A stretch of DNA of 64,000 bases from positions 536,501 to 600,500 of the forward strand of contig NC_015958.1 of the NCBI RefSeq assembly GCF_000147695.2, read 5' to 3'. Every line of letters begins with the position of its first letter. Within the stretch, counting starts at the first letter, position 1. The position numbers were made by a program, and so were the translations under genes. This document shows, one piece after another, positions 1 to 8,783 of the stretch. The notes below the pieces were generated by a model. It did no database searches, had not been told where the DNA came from, and worked only from the letters and a program-made list of their open reading frames with translations. Origin of the DNA: Thermoanaerobacter wiegelii Rt8.B1. Its GTDB lineage: Bacteria > Bacillota > Thermoanaerobacteria > Thermoanaerobacterales > Thermoanaerobacteraceae.

Positions 1-83
1 GAGCTTAGTTTTTTCGCTTTGGAACACCGGAGCTACGATCCAAAATATCCTATTTAAAAATTTTTGACTTTGTCAACAAGCTG
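1..83. mobile_element. terminal fragment of an IS1182-like element (cut by window edge)
   Basis: The reverse complement of the sequence ending at 83 starts CAGCTTGTTGACAAA. This closely matches the right end of the IS1182 element at 52157-54379, whose outward end reads CAGACTGTTGACAAA. As there, the end abuts a terminator-like hairpin (85-103). A short open frame ending at 57-59 crosses the fragment but cannot be identified. Inferred from end similarity only; the body of the element lies outside the window. Confidence 0.5.
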
Positions 84-84
84 T

Positions 85-110
85 AGAGTGCGATGAGCAC
101 TCTTAATTTT
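85..110 (+). terminator. hairpin, probable terminator and IS1182 target
   Basis: AGAGTGC (85-91) and GCACTCT (97-103) form a perfect 7-bp stem with a 5-nt loop, followed by TTAATTTT. Probably terminates a gene left of the window. It touches the IS1182-like end, matching the target preference seen at 52.1 kb. Confidence 0.45.
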
Positions 111-251
111 ATGCTATATTTAAGCCAATATTGCCAAAAAAAATAAGCTTTAAATTTTGCATAAAAAATTGTTGCTGCAGAAATATAAAGAAAAGAGAAG
201 ATTTTAAAAGATATCTATAAAAGAGCTTACTAAAATAACTTATTTTAGAAT

Positions 252-280
252 TTGTAACAAGAGATTAATAAAGTTATAAT
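252..280 (+). promoter_or_regulatory. sigma-A promoter of the nucleoside operon
   Basis: TTGTAA (252-257), a 17-nt spacer and TATAAT (275-280) lie about 85 nt upstream of the first gene. The rest of 111-362 shows no gene and no recognisable purine riboswitch. Confidence 0.6.
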
Positions 281-308
281 AAAGTTAGATGTCAGACAAG
301 TCTATATG

Positions 309-332
309 TTTACTACTTGTATAAGTAGTAAA
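309..332 (+). promoter_or_regulatory. inverted repeat, candidate GntR/HutC operator
   Basis: Perfect 10-bp arms TTTACTACTT (309-318) and AAGTAGTAAA (323-332) surround GTAT. The centre CTTGTATAAG resembles HutC-type GntR operators, and the operon encodes such a regulator at 4997. It lies downstream of the promoter, so binding would block elongation; an mRNA hairpin is the alternative. Confidence 0.5.
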
Positions 333-365
333 CGGTAACAAAAATTTTTTATAGGAGGTTATATG

Positions 366-1424
366 ATGAAGAAGTGGCGTGTTGTTTTAGCATCTGTGTT
401 GATCTTGCTGCTGTCAGTATCAGTATTCTTATCGGGATGCTCTTCAAAGACAAAGCAAGAAAGCACACAACCTCAAACTACTACACAAGAAGCTAAAAAC
501 AAAGATTTTAAAGTAGGGTTAGTTACAGACGTTGGTGGAATCAATGACCACAGTTTTAACCAAATGGCTTATGAAGGTTTACAAAGAGCTGCTAAAGAAT
601 TAGGTGTTACAGTTAACGTAATACAGTCAAAGCAGATGACAGACTATGTTCCAAATTTAACAAATTTTGCACAACAAGGTTATAACTTAGTAATTGCGGT
701 AGGTTTTATGATGCATGATGCTGTTGAAGAAGTGTCACAAAAATTTCCAGACACGAAATTTCTTATAATTGACTCAGAAGTGACAGACAGACCTAATGTT
801 TCATCAGCTATGTTCAAGACAGAGCAATGCGGCTATCTTGTAGGTGCTATGGCTGGATTAATGGAAAAAGAAAAAACTGGTAAAGTAAAAGGTACAAACA
901 TCATAGGTGTTGTTGGCGGAATGCAGATACCACCAGTTGATAGCTTTATTGCAGGTTATCAACAAGGAGCAAAAGCTGTAAATCCTGACATAAAAATTCT
1001 CATCAATTATACAAATAATTTCAATGACCCAGCAGCAGGTAAACAAATGGCTTTAACAGAAATAAGTCAGGGTGCAGAAATTATTTTCCAGGTTGCTGGT
1101 GGTACTGGTGACGGAGTAATAAAAGCAGCACAAGAGAAAAACGTATATGCTATCGGTGTTGATGCAGACCAAAGCTATTTAGCTCCGGATCATGTTTTGA
1201 CATCAGCAGTAAAAAGAGTTGATGTTGCAACATATGATGTTATAAAGGATACTTTAAATGGTAACTTCAAGAGTGGTATTGTATACTTTGATTTGAAAAA
1301 TGATGGTGTTGGAATAGGTAAAGTGAATAAAGATGTTCCGCAATCTATCATAGATAAAGTTAATCAATTAGCGCAAGATATAAAAGACGGCAAAATAACA
1401 GTATCTGATAAAGTTTCAAAATAA
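366..1424 (+). CDS. BMP-family nucleoside-binding lipoprotein of an ABC transporter
   Basis: Extracytoplasmic substrate-binding protein of the PnrA/Med/BMP family, which delivers nucleosides to the ABC transporter encoded directly downstream. A signal peptide ends in the lipobox LSGC, so the mature protein is a lipoprotein anchored at the Cys near residue 25. The opening after the linker (VGLVTDVGGINDHSFNQ) and the later GGTGDG motif are typical of BMP proteins. RBS AGGAGG at 353-358 fits the second ATG (366) better than the adjacent ATG at 363. Length is normal for the family. Nucleoside specificity is inferred from the salvage enzymes in the same operon. Confidence 0.93.
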   Translation: MKKWRVVLASVLILLLSVSVFLSGCSSKTKQESTQPQTTTQEAKNKDFKVGLVTDVGGINDHSFNQMAYEGLQRAAKELGVTVNVIQSKQMTDYVPNLTNFAQQGYNLVIAVGFMMHDAVEEVSQKFPDTKFLIIDSEVTDRPNVSSAMFKTEQCGYLVGAMAGLMEKEKTGKVKGTNIIGVVGGMQIPPVDSFIAGYQQGAKAVNPDIKILINYTNNFNDPAAGKQMALTEISQGAEIIFQVAGGTGDGVIKAAQEKNVYAIGVDADQSYLAPDHVLTSAVKRVDVATYDVIKDTLNGNFKSGIVYFDLKNDGVGIGKVNKDVPQSIIDKVNQLAQDIKDGKITVSDKVSK

Positions 1425-1441
1425 ACTAAAATCAAAAAAAC

Positions 1442-1467
1442 GGGGCTCGTACTTTGAGCCCCTTTTT
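1442..1467 (+). terminator. intra-operon terminator/attenuator
   Basis: GGGGCTC (1442-1448) pairs with GAGCCCC (1456-1462) and is followed by five T. The GGAGG of the next gene starts at the very next base. Such partial terminators let the binding protein be made in excess over the membrane and ATPase subunits. Confidence 0.8.
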
Positions 1468-1479
1468 GGAGGTAGGAGT

Positions 1480-3009
1480 ATGAGTGCTATATTGGAAGTA
1501 AAAAATATTACGAAAGTATTTCCTAAAGTTGTAGCAAATGACAATGTTAATCTTACAGTTGAAAAAGGAGAAATTCACGCTATACTTGGAGAAAATGGCG
1601 CTGGCAAATCTACTTTAATGAATATTATATATGGGTTGTATAAACCAGATTCAGGTAAACTTATTTTTGATGGGGAAGAACTCAATCTAACTGGTCCTCA
1701 TGAAGCTATTGAAAAAGGTATAGGAATGGTACACCAGCATTTCATGCTTATTCCTGTTTTAACAGTTGCAGAAAATATTGTATTAGGAGCAGAGCCTAAA
1801 GGTATAACTTATGATAGAAAAAAAGCAAATGAACTTATAAGAGAAATTTCACAAAAATATCATCTTGAAATAGACCCTGAAGCAAAAGTAAAAGATTTAT
1901 CTGTAGGTCTTCAGCAAAGAGTTGAGATTTTAAAAGCTTTCTATAGAAAAGCGAAACTTTTGATTTTAGATGAGCCGACAGCTATGCTTACCCCCCAGGA
2001 AACAGAAAAATTATTTGAAATAATGAGGGGACTTGTAAAACAAGGTATGTCTATAATATTTATAAGTCATAAGTTAGAAGAGGTATTGGAAATTTCTGAT
2101 AGAGTTACTGTTATGAGGCGAGGTAAAACTGTTGGTACTTTGAACACAAAAGAAACGAATGAGCAAGAACTTGCTAATTTGATGGTAGGTAGAGAAGTAG
2201 TACTCCGAATAGAGAAAACTGAGTACAAGCCAGGGGATGTCGTTTTAAGTGTTAAGAATTTAAATGTAGTTGACCAGCAGAACGTTCCTAAGGTTAAAGA
2301 TGTAAGTTTTGATATACACGAAGGAGAAATTTTCGGACTTGCAGGTATAGATGGAAATGGACAATTAGAATTAGTGGAAGCTATAATGGGATTAAGGCCT
2401 AAGAAGTCAGGCAATATTTTATTTTATGGAAAAGATGTTACAAATTTCTCTACAAAACAACTTTATAGAGAAGGAATATCCTATATTCCACAAGATAGGC
2501 AAGCAGATGGACTTGTTTTGGATTTTACAATTGCAGAAAATTTGATTTTAAGAGAATATAAAGATCCTACCTATTCTCGTCATGGTGTAATTCAATATAA
2601 AAAAGTTTATGAAAACGCCGAGAGAAAAGTTAAAGAGTTTGACGTAAGGCCTCCTGAGTACATGCTGAAGGCTCGTGGTTTATCAGGAGGAAATCAACAA
2701 AAAGTTATTTTGGCAAGAGAGGTAGGATACAATCCTAAGCTTTTAATTGCAGTTCAGCCAACTCGAGGAATGGACGTTGGTGCTATAGAATATATTCACA
2801 AGAGAATACTTGAATTAAGAGACAGAGGTGCCGCTGTATTTCTCGTTTCATTAGAATTAGAAGAGATAATGTCATTATCAGATAGAATTGGAGTCATATA
2901 CAATGGCCAGCTTATGGATATTTTGGACGGCAAGACTGCAACAAGAGAGCAAATAGGAATGCTTATGGCTGGTTCACGATTTGATAAGACGACATTGGAG
3001 GCGAGATAA
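1480..3009 (+). CDS. nucleoside ABC transporter, ATP-binding protein (two ABC domains)
   Basis: Cytoplasmic ATPase of the BMP-type nucleoside importer, 509 residues with two fused ABC modules. Module 1 has Walker A GENGAGKST (37-45), a divergent signature LSVGLQQR (about 140-147) and Walker B LLILDEP (160-166). Module 2 has a degenerate P-loop (GIDGNGQ, near 289-295), signature LSGGNQQK (401-408) and Walker B IAVQPTRG, where Gln426 replaces the catalytic acidic residue. This asymmetry is usual in RbsA/YufO-like proteins, so module 1 probably does most of the hydrolysis. The stop overlaps the next ATG by one base, indicating translational coupling. Confidence 0.93.
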   Translation: MSAILEVKNITKVFPKVVANDNVNLTVEKGEIHAILGENGAGKSTLMNIIYGLYKPDSGKLIFDGEELNLTGPHEAIEKGIGMVHQHFMLIPVLTVAENIVLGAEPKGITYDRKKANELIREISQKYHLEIDPEAKVKDLSVGLQQRVEILKAFYRKAKLLILDEPTAMLTPQETEKLFEIMRGLVKQGMSIIFISHKLEEVLEISDRVTVMRRGKTVGTLNTKETNEQELANLMVGREVVLRIEKTEYKPGDVVLSVKNLNVVDQQNVPKVKDVSFDIHEGEIFGLAGIDGNGQLELVEAIMGLRPKKSGNILFYGKDVTNFSTKQLYREGISYIPQDRQADGLVLDFTIAENLILREYKDPTYSRHGVIQYKKVYENAERKVKEFDVRPPEYMLKARGLSGGNQQKVILAREVGYNPKLLIAVQPTRGMDVGAIEYIHKRILELRDRGAAVFLVSLELEEIMSLSDRIGVIYNGQLMDILDGKTATREQIGMLMAGSRFDKTTLEAR

Positions 3010-4067
3010 TGAAAAATATTTTAAAAGAACTTTATATACCATTTGTAGCTGTGCTTATAGCCATCGTAATAGGTTCTATCATAATGATTATTACTGGTTT
3101 TAATCCTATTACTGCGTATGCTTCATTATTTATTGGAGCTTTTGGCTCGGTCAATAATATTGCAAACACTCTTGCAAATGCTGTGCCACTTATTTTAACA
3201 GGACTGGGCGTAGCCATTTCCTTTAAAGCTGGACTTTTTAATATAGGTGCAGAAGGTCAATATTGGATAGGAGCAATTGTAGGTGTATGGATTGGCTACA
3301 GTTTCAGTGGGCTCCCTTGGTATATTCATATACCTTTTGCACTTATAGCTGCGATGATAGCGGGAGGACTTTGGGCAGGACTCATTCCAGGACTTGCAAA
3401 AGCATATACCGGTGCGAATGAAGTTATAACTACCATGATGATGAGCTATATTGCGATATATTTTAGCCACTTTTTACTTGAGTTTGGTCCTATGATGGAG
3501 AAAGGAGGAACAATTCCTCAATCTCCTGTAATTAAGGAAAGTGCAGTGATACCATTTTTAATTAAGAATACGCAACTTTCTTATGGAATTTTTATTGCTC
3601 TTGTTGCCGCAGTTTTTGTATATTGGCTTATGTTTAAAACAACGTGGGGATTTGAAATGAGAGCAGTAGGATATAATCAAAGAGCAGCAAGATACGCAGG
3701 AATGAATGTGCCTTTGAATATGGTCTTTTCATTAGGGTTAAGCGGTGTATTTGCAGGGCTTGCTGGTGCTGTCCAAATGTTAGGAGTACAGCATAGACTC
3801 TATGACAGTTTTACTTCTGGATATGGTTATACAGCAATAGTTGTAGCGCTTCTTGCAAACAATAATCCGATAGGAGTTATATTTGCAGCAATTTTGTTTG
3901 CTGCTTTAGGTACAGGTTCTCAGTATATGCAGCTTAATGCGCAGGTACCGGGTCAAATGGCAGACGTTATTACAGGGCTTATAGTATTCTTCGTTGCAGC
4001 TCATAGGGTAGCAGAAGTTATAAAAGGTATGTTTGCTAAAAAGCAAAAGAAGGAGGCAGAAGCATGA
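3009..4067 (+). CDS. nucleoside ABC transporter permease 1
   Basis: Integral membrane subunit of the importer, 352 residues with about nine to ten hydrophobic segments. It belongs to the BPD_transp_2 family (YufP-like). The stretch GLGVAISFKAGLFNIGAEGQ is diagnostic, with the GAEGQ motif near residue 80. It is translationally coupled upstream (TAATG) and overlaps the next permease by 4 nt (ATGA). The larger of the two permeases of the heterodimeric channel. Substrate is inferred from the operon. Confidence 0.92.
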   Translation: MKNILKELYIPFVAVLIAIVIGSIIMIITGFNPITAYASLFIGAFGSVNNIANTLANAVPLILTGLGVAISFKAGLFNIGAEGQYWIGAIVGVWIGYSFSGLPWYIHIPFALIAAMIAGGLWAGLIPGLAKAYTGANEVITTMMMSYIAIYFSHFLLEFGPMMEKGGTIPQSPVIKESAVIPFLIKNTQLSYGIFIALVAAVFVYWLMFKTTWGFEMRAVGYNQRAARYAGMNVPLNMVFSLGLSGVFAGLAGAVQMLGVQHRLYDSFTSGYGYTAIVVALLANNNPIGVIFAAILFAALGTGSQYMQLNAQVPGQMADVITGLIVFFVAAHRVAEVIKGMFAKKQKKEAEA

Positions 4068-4987
4068 AAGAAATATTTTTGAACCCTCAACTTTGGGCAG
4101 CTACTTTGGCGATGGCCACACCATTGGCATTGCCTGCGCTAGGGGGTACCTTTTCTGAAAGGTCTGGTGTTGTAAATATAGCAATGGAAGGTATTATGCT
4201 TATTGCAGCATTTTTTGCAGTTGTCTTTGCTCATGCTACTGGTAGTGCTTGGTTAGGACTTTTAGGTGCTATGATAATTGGGCTTATAGTAGCTTTGATT
4301 TTTGCGTGGGCGGCTGTAAGCTTAACAGCTAATCAGATAATTTTAGGTATGGCCATTAATATTTTTGCATCGGGTATTACAGCATACCTTTTAAATACGA
4401 TGTATGGTTTTACAGGTACTCCTACTGATACTCCTATGCTACCTACTATAGAAATTCCGGGAATTAAAAGTATACCATTTTTAGGCCAAGTTTTAAGTGG
4501 GCACAGTGTTGTAGTATATTTGATGATAATAATTTTATTTATATCCGATTATTTTCTATTTCACACAAATTTAGGACTAAGACTTCGAGCAGTTGGTGAA
4601 AATCCTGAGGCGGCTGAAACAGCGGGTATAGATGTTATAAAATTAAGATATCTTGGAGTAGCTTTAAGTGGTATTCTTTCTGCGATGGGTGGCGCTTATC
4701 TGTCGATAGGTGCGTTAAATAGTTTCAACCCTGATATGACAAGTGGTAGAGGTTATATTGCGCTGGCAGCAATGATTTTTGGTAAATGGACACCTTTTGG
4801 GTCTTTTGGCGCTGCTCTTCTCTTTGGATTTGCAACGGCTCTTAGCATGCAGCTTCAAAATACGGCATTTTCTAAGAATATAATCATGATGTTGCCTTAT
4901 ATATTGACAATCCTTGCACTTGTGGGTGTGGGCGGAAAGAGCGTACCACCTGCTGCAGATGGAGTACCTTATACACCAAAGAAATAA
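4064..4987 (+). CDS. nucleoside ABC transporter permease 2
   Basis: Second membrane subunit (307 residues, YufQ-like, BPD_transp_2). The N-terminal half has the typical GGTFSERSGVVNIAMEG segment that precedes the permease core. The mid region LRLRAVGENPEAAETAGID is the conserved cytoplasmic loop that contacts the ATPase. Overlaps permease 1 by four bases, so the two are made in equal amounts. The protein ends nine bases before the regulator gene. Confidence 0.92.
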   Translation: MKEIFLNPQLWAATLAMATPLALPALGGTFSERSGVVNIAMEGIMLIAAFFAVVFAHATGSAWLGLLGAMIIGLIVALIFAWAAVSLTANQIILGMAINIFASGITAYLLNTMYGFTGTPTDTPMLPTIEIPGIKSIPFLGQVLSGHSVVVYLMIIILFISDYFLFHTNLGLRLRAVGENPEAAETAGIDVIKLRYLGVALSGILSAMGGAYLSIGALNSFNPDMTSGRGYIALAAMIFGKWTPFGSFGAALLFGFATALSMQLQNTAFSKNIIMMLPYILTILALVGVGGKSVPPAADGVPYTPKK

Positions 4988-4996
4988 GGGGATTTT

Positions 4997-5728
4997 ATGT
5001 CGATGTTATTACCTGAAAAAAAACCGCTGTATGAGCTCGCCTTAAGGAAAATGGAAGAACTTATCAAGACAGGGCAGTGGAAAGAAGGGAGCAAGCTCCC
5101 TTCTGAATCACAGCTTGCCAAACAATTTGGTATTAGTCGAGCTACTTTAAGGGAAGCAATGAGAATTTTAGAAGATGAAGGACTTATAGTGAAACAGCAA
5201 GGGGTAGGAACTTTTGTAAGGAGAAAACCACTTATAAAGAGTGGCTTGGAAGAGTTATTTAGTGTTACTACTTTAATTGAAAGACAAGGAATGGTACCTG
5301 GTACAAAAGACTTTACTGTATATAAACTTCCTGCTACGGAAAATGAGGCAAATCACTTAAAATTGAAGCCAGGAGATATTATATATAAAGTAGAAAGAGT
5401 AAGAACAGCAGATGAGGTCCCAGTGGTGTATTGTATAGACAGGTTACCACAAAGCATTGTAGGCGAATCTTTTACTGGATTTGAACAATCTGTGTTTTCT
5501 TACCTTGAAAATGAACACTCTATCACAATAACCTATGCAGTTTCTAATATAAGAGTTATAAAACATGACCCGGTTGTTGAGAAAAAACTGATGATGGACA
5601 AAAATGATTCAATACTTCTTTTAGAACAAGTGCATTACGATGAAAACAATATGCCGATTCTTTATTCTTCTAACTATTTTAATGCTTCTAAATTCGACTT
5701 CTATATTATACGCAAAAGAACGTTATGA
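4997..5728 (+). CDS. GntR-family (HutC/UTRA) transcriptional regulator
   Basis: DNA-binding regulator, 243 residues. The N-terminal winged helix-turn-helix (about 10-75) contains LPSESQLAKQFGISRATLRE, and the C-terminal part is a UTRA ligand-binding domain (GDIIYKVERVR, VVYCIDRLP). Its position inside a nucleoside uptake/catabolism operon suggests it senses a nucleoside or pentose phosphate and represses the operon. The inverted repeat at 309-332 is the best operator candidate. RBS AAGGGGA lies 4 nt before ATG 4997; ATG 5003 is an in-frame alternative. Confidence 0.88.
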   Translation: MSMLLPEKKPLYELALRKMEELIKTGQWKEGSKLPSESQLAKQFGISRATLREAMRILEDEGLIVKQQGVGTFVRRKPLIKSGLEELFSVTTLIERQGMVPGTKDFTVYKLPATENEANHLKLKPGDIIYKVERVRTADEVPVVYCIDRLPQSIVGESFTGFEQSVFSYLENEHSITITYAVSNIRVIKHDPVVEKKLMMDKNDSILLLEQVHYDENNMPILYSSNYFNASKFDFYIIRKRTL

Positions 5729-5743
5729 AAGTAGGTGCATAAA

Positions 5744-6151
5744 GTGGAATATAAAGATTACGAGAAGCTTATAGAATTAGCGAAAGAAGCAAGGGAGAAG
5801 GCCTATGTGCCTTACTCCCACTTTAAAGTAGGTGCATGTGTGCTTACTGAAGATGGAAAAACTTATCAAGGCTGCAATATTGAGAATGCTTCTTATGGTC
5901 TTACCAATTGTGCAGAAAGGACAGCGCTTTTTAGTGCTTATGCAAATGGAGATAGAAAACTAAAAGCAATTGCAGTAGTTGCAGATACTGAAGGTCCTGT
6001 TTCTCCCTGTGGTGCATGTAGACAGGTAATGCTGGAATTGGGTGGAGAAGACATGACGGTAATACTCAGCAATATGAAAGGCGATTATGCTGTTGTTACT
6101 GTTAAAGACTTATTGCCAGGTGCTTTTACCTCAAAAGATTTAGAGAAATAA
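5744..6151 (+). CDS. cdd: cytidine deaminase
   Basis: Deaminates cytidine and deoxycytidine to (deoxy)uridine in pyrimidine salvage; homotetrameric zinc enzyme of about 135 residues. Visible motifs are HFKVGAC near the N terminus, the catalytic NCAERTA (zinc Cys and proton-shuttle Glu) and the second zinc pair in PCGACRQV. GTG 5744 is preferred because GTAGGTG lies 7 nt upstream; GTG 5735 would place the start inside that Shine-Dalgarno sequence. The product uridine feeds the phosphorylase at 7369. Confidence 0.93.
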   Translation: MEYKDYEKLIELAKEAREKAYVPYSHFKVGACVLTEDGKTYQGCNIENASYGLTNCAERTALFSAYANGDRKLKAIAVVADTEGPVSPCGACRQVMLELGGEDMTVILSNMKGDYAVVTVKDLLPGAFTSKDLEK

Positions 6152-6183
6152 TACGGACATAAATTCATAGAAGAGGTGGTAAA

Positions 6184-7353
6184 ATGCTCAAAAGAGTCAT
6201 ACTAATAGTTTTGGATAGCGTAGGAGTAGGAGAATTGCCAGATGCATATAAGTTTGGGGATCAAGGTTCAAACACCTTAGGTCATGTGACAGAAAAGACA
6301 GGTGTTGAACTTCCTAATATGGGGCGATTAGGGCTAGGGAATATAATTCCTCTAAAAAGTGTTCCTGAAAACCCTAACGCTATTGGTGGATATGGCAAAA
6401 TGGCTGAGAAATCAGCAGGGAAAGATACTACTACAGGTCATTGGGAGATAGCGGGACTCTTTATTGAGAAACCTTTCCCTACTTATCCCCATGGTTTTCC
6501 TGATGAAATTATTAAAGAGTTTGAAAAAAGAATTGGAAGAAAAGTTTTGGGAAATAAGCCTGCCTCAGGTACAGAAATAATAAAAGAGTTGGGAGAAGAA
6601 CATGTAAAAACAGGTTTCCCGATAGTTTATACTTCTGCTGATAGCGTATTTCAAGTAGCAGCCCATGAGGATGTCATACCTCTTGAAGAGCTTTATAAAA
6701 TTTGTGAAATTGCCAGGGAAATACTTAAAGGCGACCATGCAATAGGAAGAGTAATTGCAAGACCTTTTACTGGTACTCCTGGAAATTTTGTGAGAACAGG
6801 AAATAGAAGAGATTTTTCTCTCAAACCTTTTGAACCTACAGTATTAGATATGTTAAAAGAGGATGGATATGAAGTTTTTGCTATAGGAAAAATTGAAGAT
6901 ATTTTTGCTGGGCAGGGCATTACTGGAAAAAATCATACTACAAACAATGACGATGGCATTACAGCTACTATAAAAGCAATGGATGAGGTTAAAAATGGGT
7001 TAATTTTCACAAATTTAGTTGATTTTGATATGGTGTATGGTCATAGAAATGACGTGGAAGGATATGCAAAAGCTTTGAAACATTTCGATAATAGACTGCC
7101 AGAAATTATGGAAAAACTCACAAAAGAAGATTTGTTAATTATAACTGCTGACCATGGGTGTGATCCTACTACTCCAAGTACTGACCATTCAAGAGAATAT
7201 GTGCCACTATTAGTTTATAGTCCTTTAATGAAACATGGAGTTAATTTAGGAGTAAGGAGCACATATGCGGATATTGCAGCTACTATAGCTGAAATATTCA
7301 AAGTAGGTCCTATGAAACATGGCACATCCTTCTTGAGGGAATTACCTTTATGA
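6184..7353 (+). CDS. deoB: phosphopentomutase
   Basis: Interconverts (deoxy)ribose 1-phosphate and 5-phosphate, linking nucleoside phosphorolysis to the pentose phosphate pathway or deoxyribose aldolase. The 389-residue length is typical. Metal-binding motifs of the alkaline phosphatase superfamily are visible: [11 protein letters not shown] at the N terminus, KDTTTGHWE in the middle with the phospho-acceptor Thr, and [18 protein letters not shown] near the C terminus. RBS GAGGTGG precedes ATG 6184. Followed 15 nt later by the phosphorylase gene. Confidence 0.95.
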   Translation: MLKRVILIVLDSVGVGELPDAYKFGDQGSNTLGHVTEKTGVELPNMGRLGLGNIIPLKSVPENPNAIGGYGKMAEKSAGKDTTTGHWEIAGLFIEKPFPTYPHGFPDEIIKEFEKRIGRKVLGNKPASGTEIIKELGEEHVKTGFPIVYTSADSVFQVAAHEDVIPLEELYKICEIAREILKGDHAIGRVIARPFTGTPGNFVRTGNRRDFSLKPFEPTVLDMLKEDGYEVFAIGKIEDIFAGQGITGKNHTTNNDDGITATIKAMDEVKNGLIFTNLVDFDMVYGHRNDVEGYAKALKHFDNRLPEIMEKLTKEDLLIITADHGCDPTTPSTDHSREYVPLLVYSPLMKHGVNLGVRSTYADIAATIAEIFKVGPMKHGTSFLRELPL

Positions 7354-7368
7354 CAGGAGGTATAATTT

Positions 7369-8664
7369 ATGCGGATGTATGACCTTATAATGAAAAAGAG
7401 AGATGGTGGAGTTCTTACAAAAGAAGAGATTGATTTTATAATTTCTTCTTATACCAAAGATTATCTTCCTGATTATCAGATGAGTGCTTTAGCAATGGCT
7501 ATATATTTTAGAGGAATGACGCCAGAAGAGACTGCACATCTTACTATGGCTATGGCTTACTCTGGCGATGTGATGGATTTATCAGCCATTAAAGGAATCA
7601 AAGTGGATAAACACTCAACTGGTGGCGTAGCTGACACTACTACACTGGTGCTTGCTCCAATGGTAGCAGCTTGTGGAGCACCTGTTGCAAAAATGTCAGG
7701 AAGAGGTTTAGGACATACCGGCGGGACGATAGATAAACTTGAGTCAATCCCAGGAATGAGAGTGGAACTTACTGAGGAGGAGTTTGTTGATAACGTAAAT
7801 AAATACGGCATTGCTATTATTGGGCAGACAAAAAACCTCACCCCTGCTGATAAAAAATTATATGCTTTAAGAGATGTTACTGCAACAGTAGATTCTATTC
7901 CGCTTATTGCGAGCTCTATTATGAGTAAAAAGATTGCCGCAGGTGCAGATGGGATAGTATTAGATGTGAAAGTGGGTAGAGGAGCTTTTATGAAAGATTT
8001 AGAAAGTGCCAAAGCTCTTGCTAAATTGATGGTAGATATCGGTAATTCTGTTGGCAGAAAAACTGTGGCGCATGTTACAAATATGGATTACCCACTGGGG
8101 CTTGCGATAGGAAATGCTCTTGAGATAATAGAAGCTGTTCAAGTTTTAAAAGGTCATGGCTCTAAAGATTTATTAGAAGTATGCATGCTTTTAGGTTCTG
8201 ACATGCTTCAAATTGCAGGCGTTGCCAAAGACGATACGGAGGCGAGGGCGAAACTAAAAGAAGCTCTTGACAGTGGCAAAGCCCTACAAAAATTTAAAGA
8301 GTTTATAAAAGCACAAGGTGGAGATGAAAGAGTTGTTGATGATTTAACACTTTTGCCACAGGCCAAATATGTAAGACCTTGGATTGCCGATAGGGATGTA
8401 TATATAAAAGACTTAATGGCCTTAGATTTAGGTCTTATAGCGATGAAGTTAGGAGCAGGAAGGGAGAAAAAAGAAGACAAAATAGATTTAGCAGTTGGTA
8501 TAATGTTGGGTGGAAAAGTTGGAGATATAATTAGGAAAGGAGAGCCTATTGTTACGATATATGCCAATGATGAAAATAAATTAGAATGGGCCTTTGGTGA
8601 AATCAAAAAATACATTCTGATTTCAGATGAGCCTGTAGAAAGGCCTACATTGATATTTGAGTAG
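7369..8664 (+). CDS. pdp: pyrimidine-nucleoside phosphorylase
   Basis: Cleaves uridine or thymidine with phosphate to the base and (deoxy)ribose 1-phosphate; last gene of the nucleoside operon. The 431-residue protein carries the thymidine/pyrimidine phosphorylase signature [16 protein letters not shown] and the phosphate-binding [10 protein letters not shown]. It ends in the C-terminal PYNP domain. RBS AGGAGG stands 7-8 nt before ATG 7369 (an in-frame ATG at 7375 is also possible). In Firmicutes this enzyme accepts both uridine and thymidine, hence pdp rather than deoA. Confidence 0.93.
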   Translation: MRMYDLIMKKRDGGVLTKEEIDFIISSYTKDYLPDYQMSALAMAIYFRGMTPEETAHLTMAMAYSGDVMDLSAIKGIKVDKHSTGGVADTTTLVLAPMVAACGAPVAKMSGRGLGHTGGTIDKLESIPGMRVELTEEEFVDNVNKYGIAIIGQTKNLTPADKKLYALRDVTATVDSIPLIASSIMSKKIAAGADGIVLDVKVGRGAFMKDLESAKALAKLMVDIGNSVGRKTVAHVTNMDYPLGLAIGNALEIIEAVQVLKGHGSKDLLEVCMLLGSDMLQIAGVAKDDTEARAKLKEALDSGKALQKFKEFIKAQGGDERVVDDLTLLPQAKYVRPWIADRDVYIKDLMALDLGLIAMKLGAGREKKEDKIDLAVGIMLGGKVGDIIRKGEPIVTIYANDENKLEWAFGEIKKYILISDEPVERPTLIFE

Positions 8665-8672
8665 TATTTTGA

Positions 8673-8702
8673 GCGATTCTTACTAAGAAGAATCGCTTTT
8701 TT
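8673..8702 (+). terminator. terminator of the nucleoside operon
   Basis: Perfect 9-bp stem GCGATTCTT/AAGAATCGC (8673-8681, 8688-8696) with a 6-nt loop and six T. Confidence 0.93.
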
Positions 8703-8706
8703 GTGT

Positions 8707-8733
8707 TAAAGTTTCATTAATTGAAGCCGATAA
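8707..8733 (+). promoter_or_regulatory. sigma-28 (SigD/FliA) promoter of the chemoreceptor
   Basis: TAAA (8707-8710), 15 nt, then GCCGATAA (8726-8733): a perfect match to the bacterial sigma-28 consensus, 50 nt before the chemoreceptor start. Confidence 0.88.
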
Positions 8734-8783
8734 ATATATACTGAGGTTTTCTCAAATCTAATTTAGAAGGGGAGAAGTATTAA

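Noticed and set aside
111-362. Possible purine riboswitch before the nucleoside operon
   Set aside because: None of the conserved loop and junction sequences of the purine aptamer could be found; only a promoter and an inverted repeat are visible.
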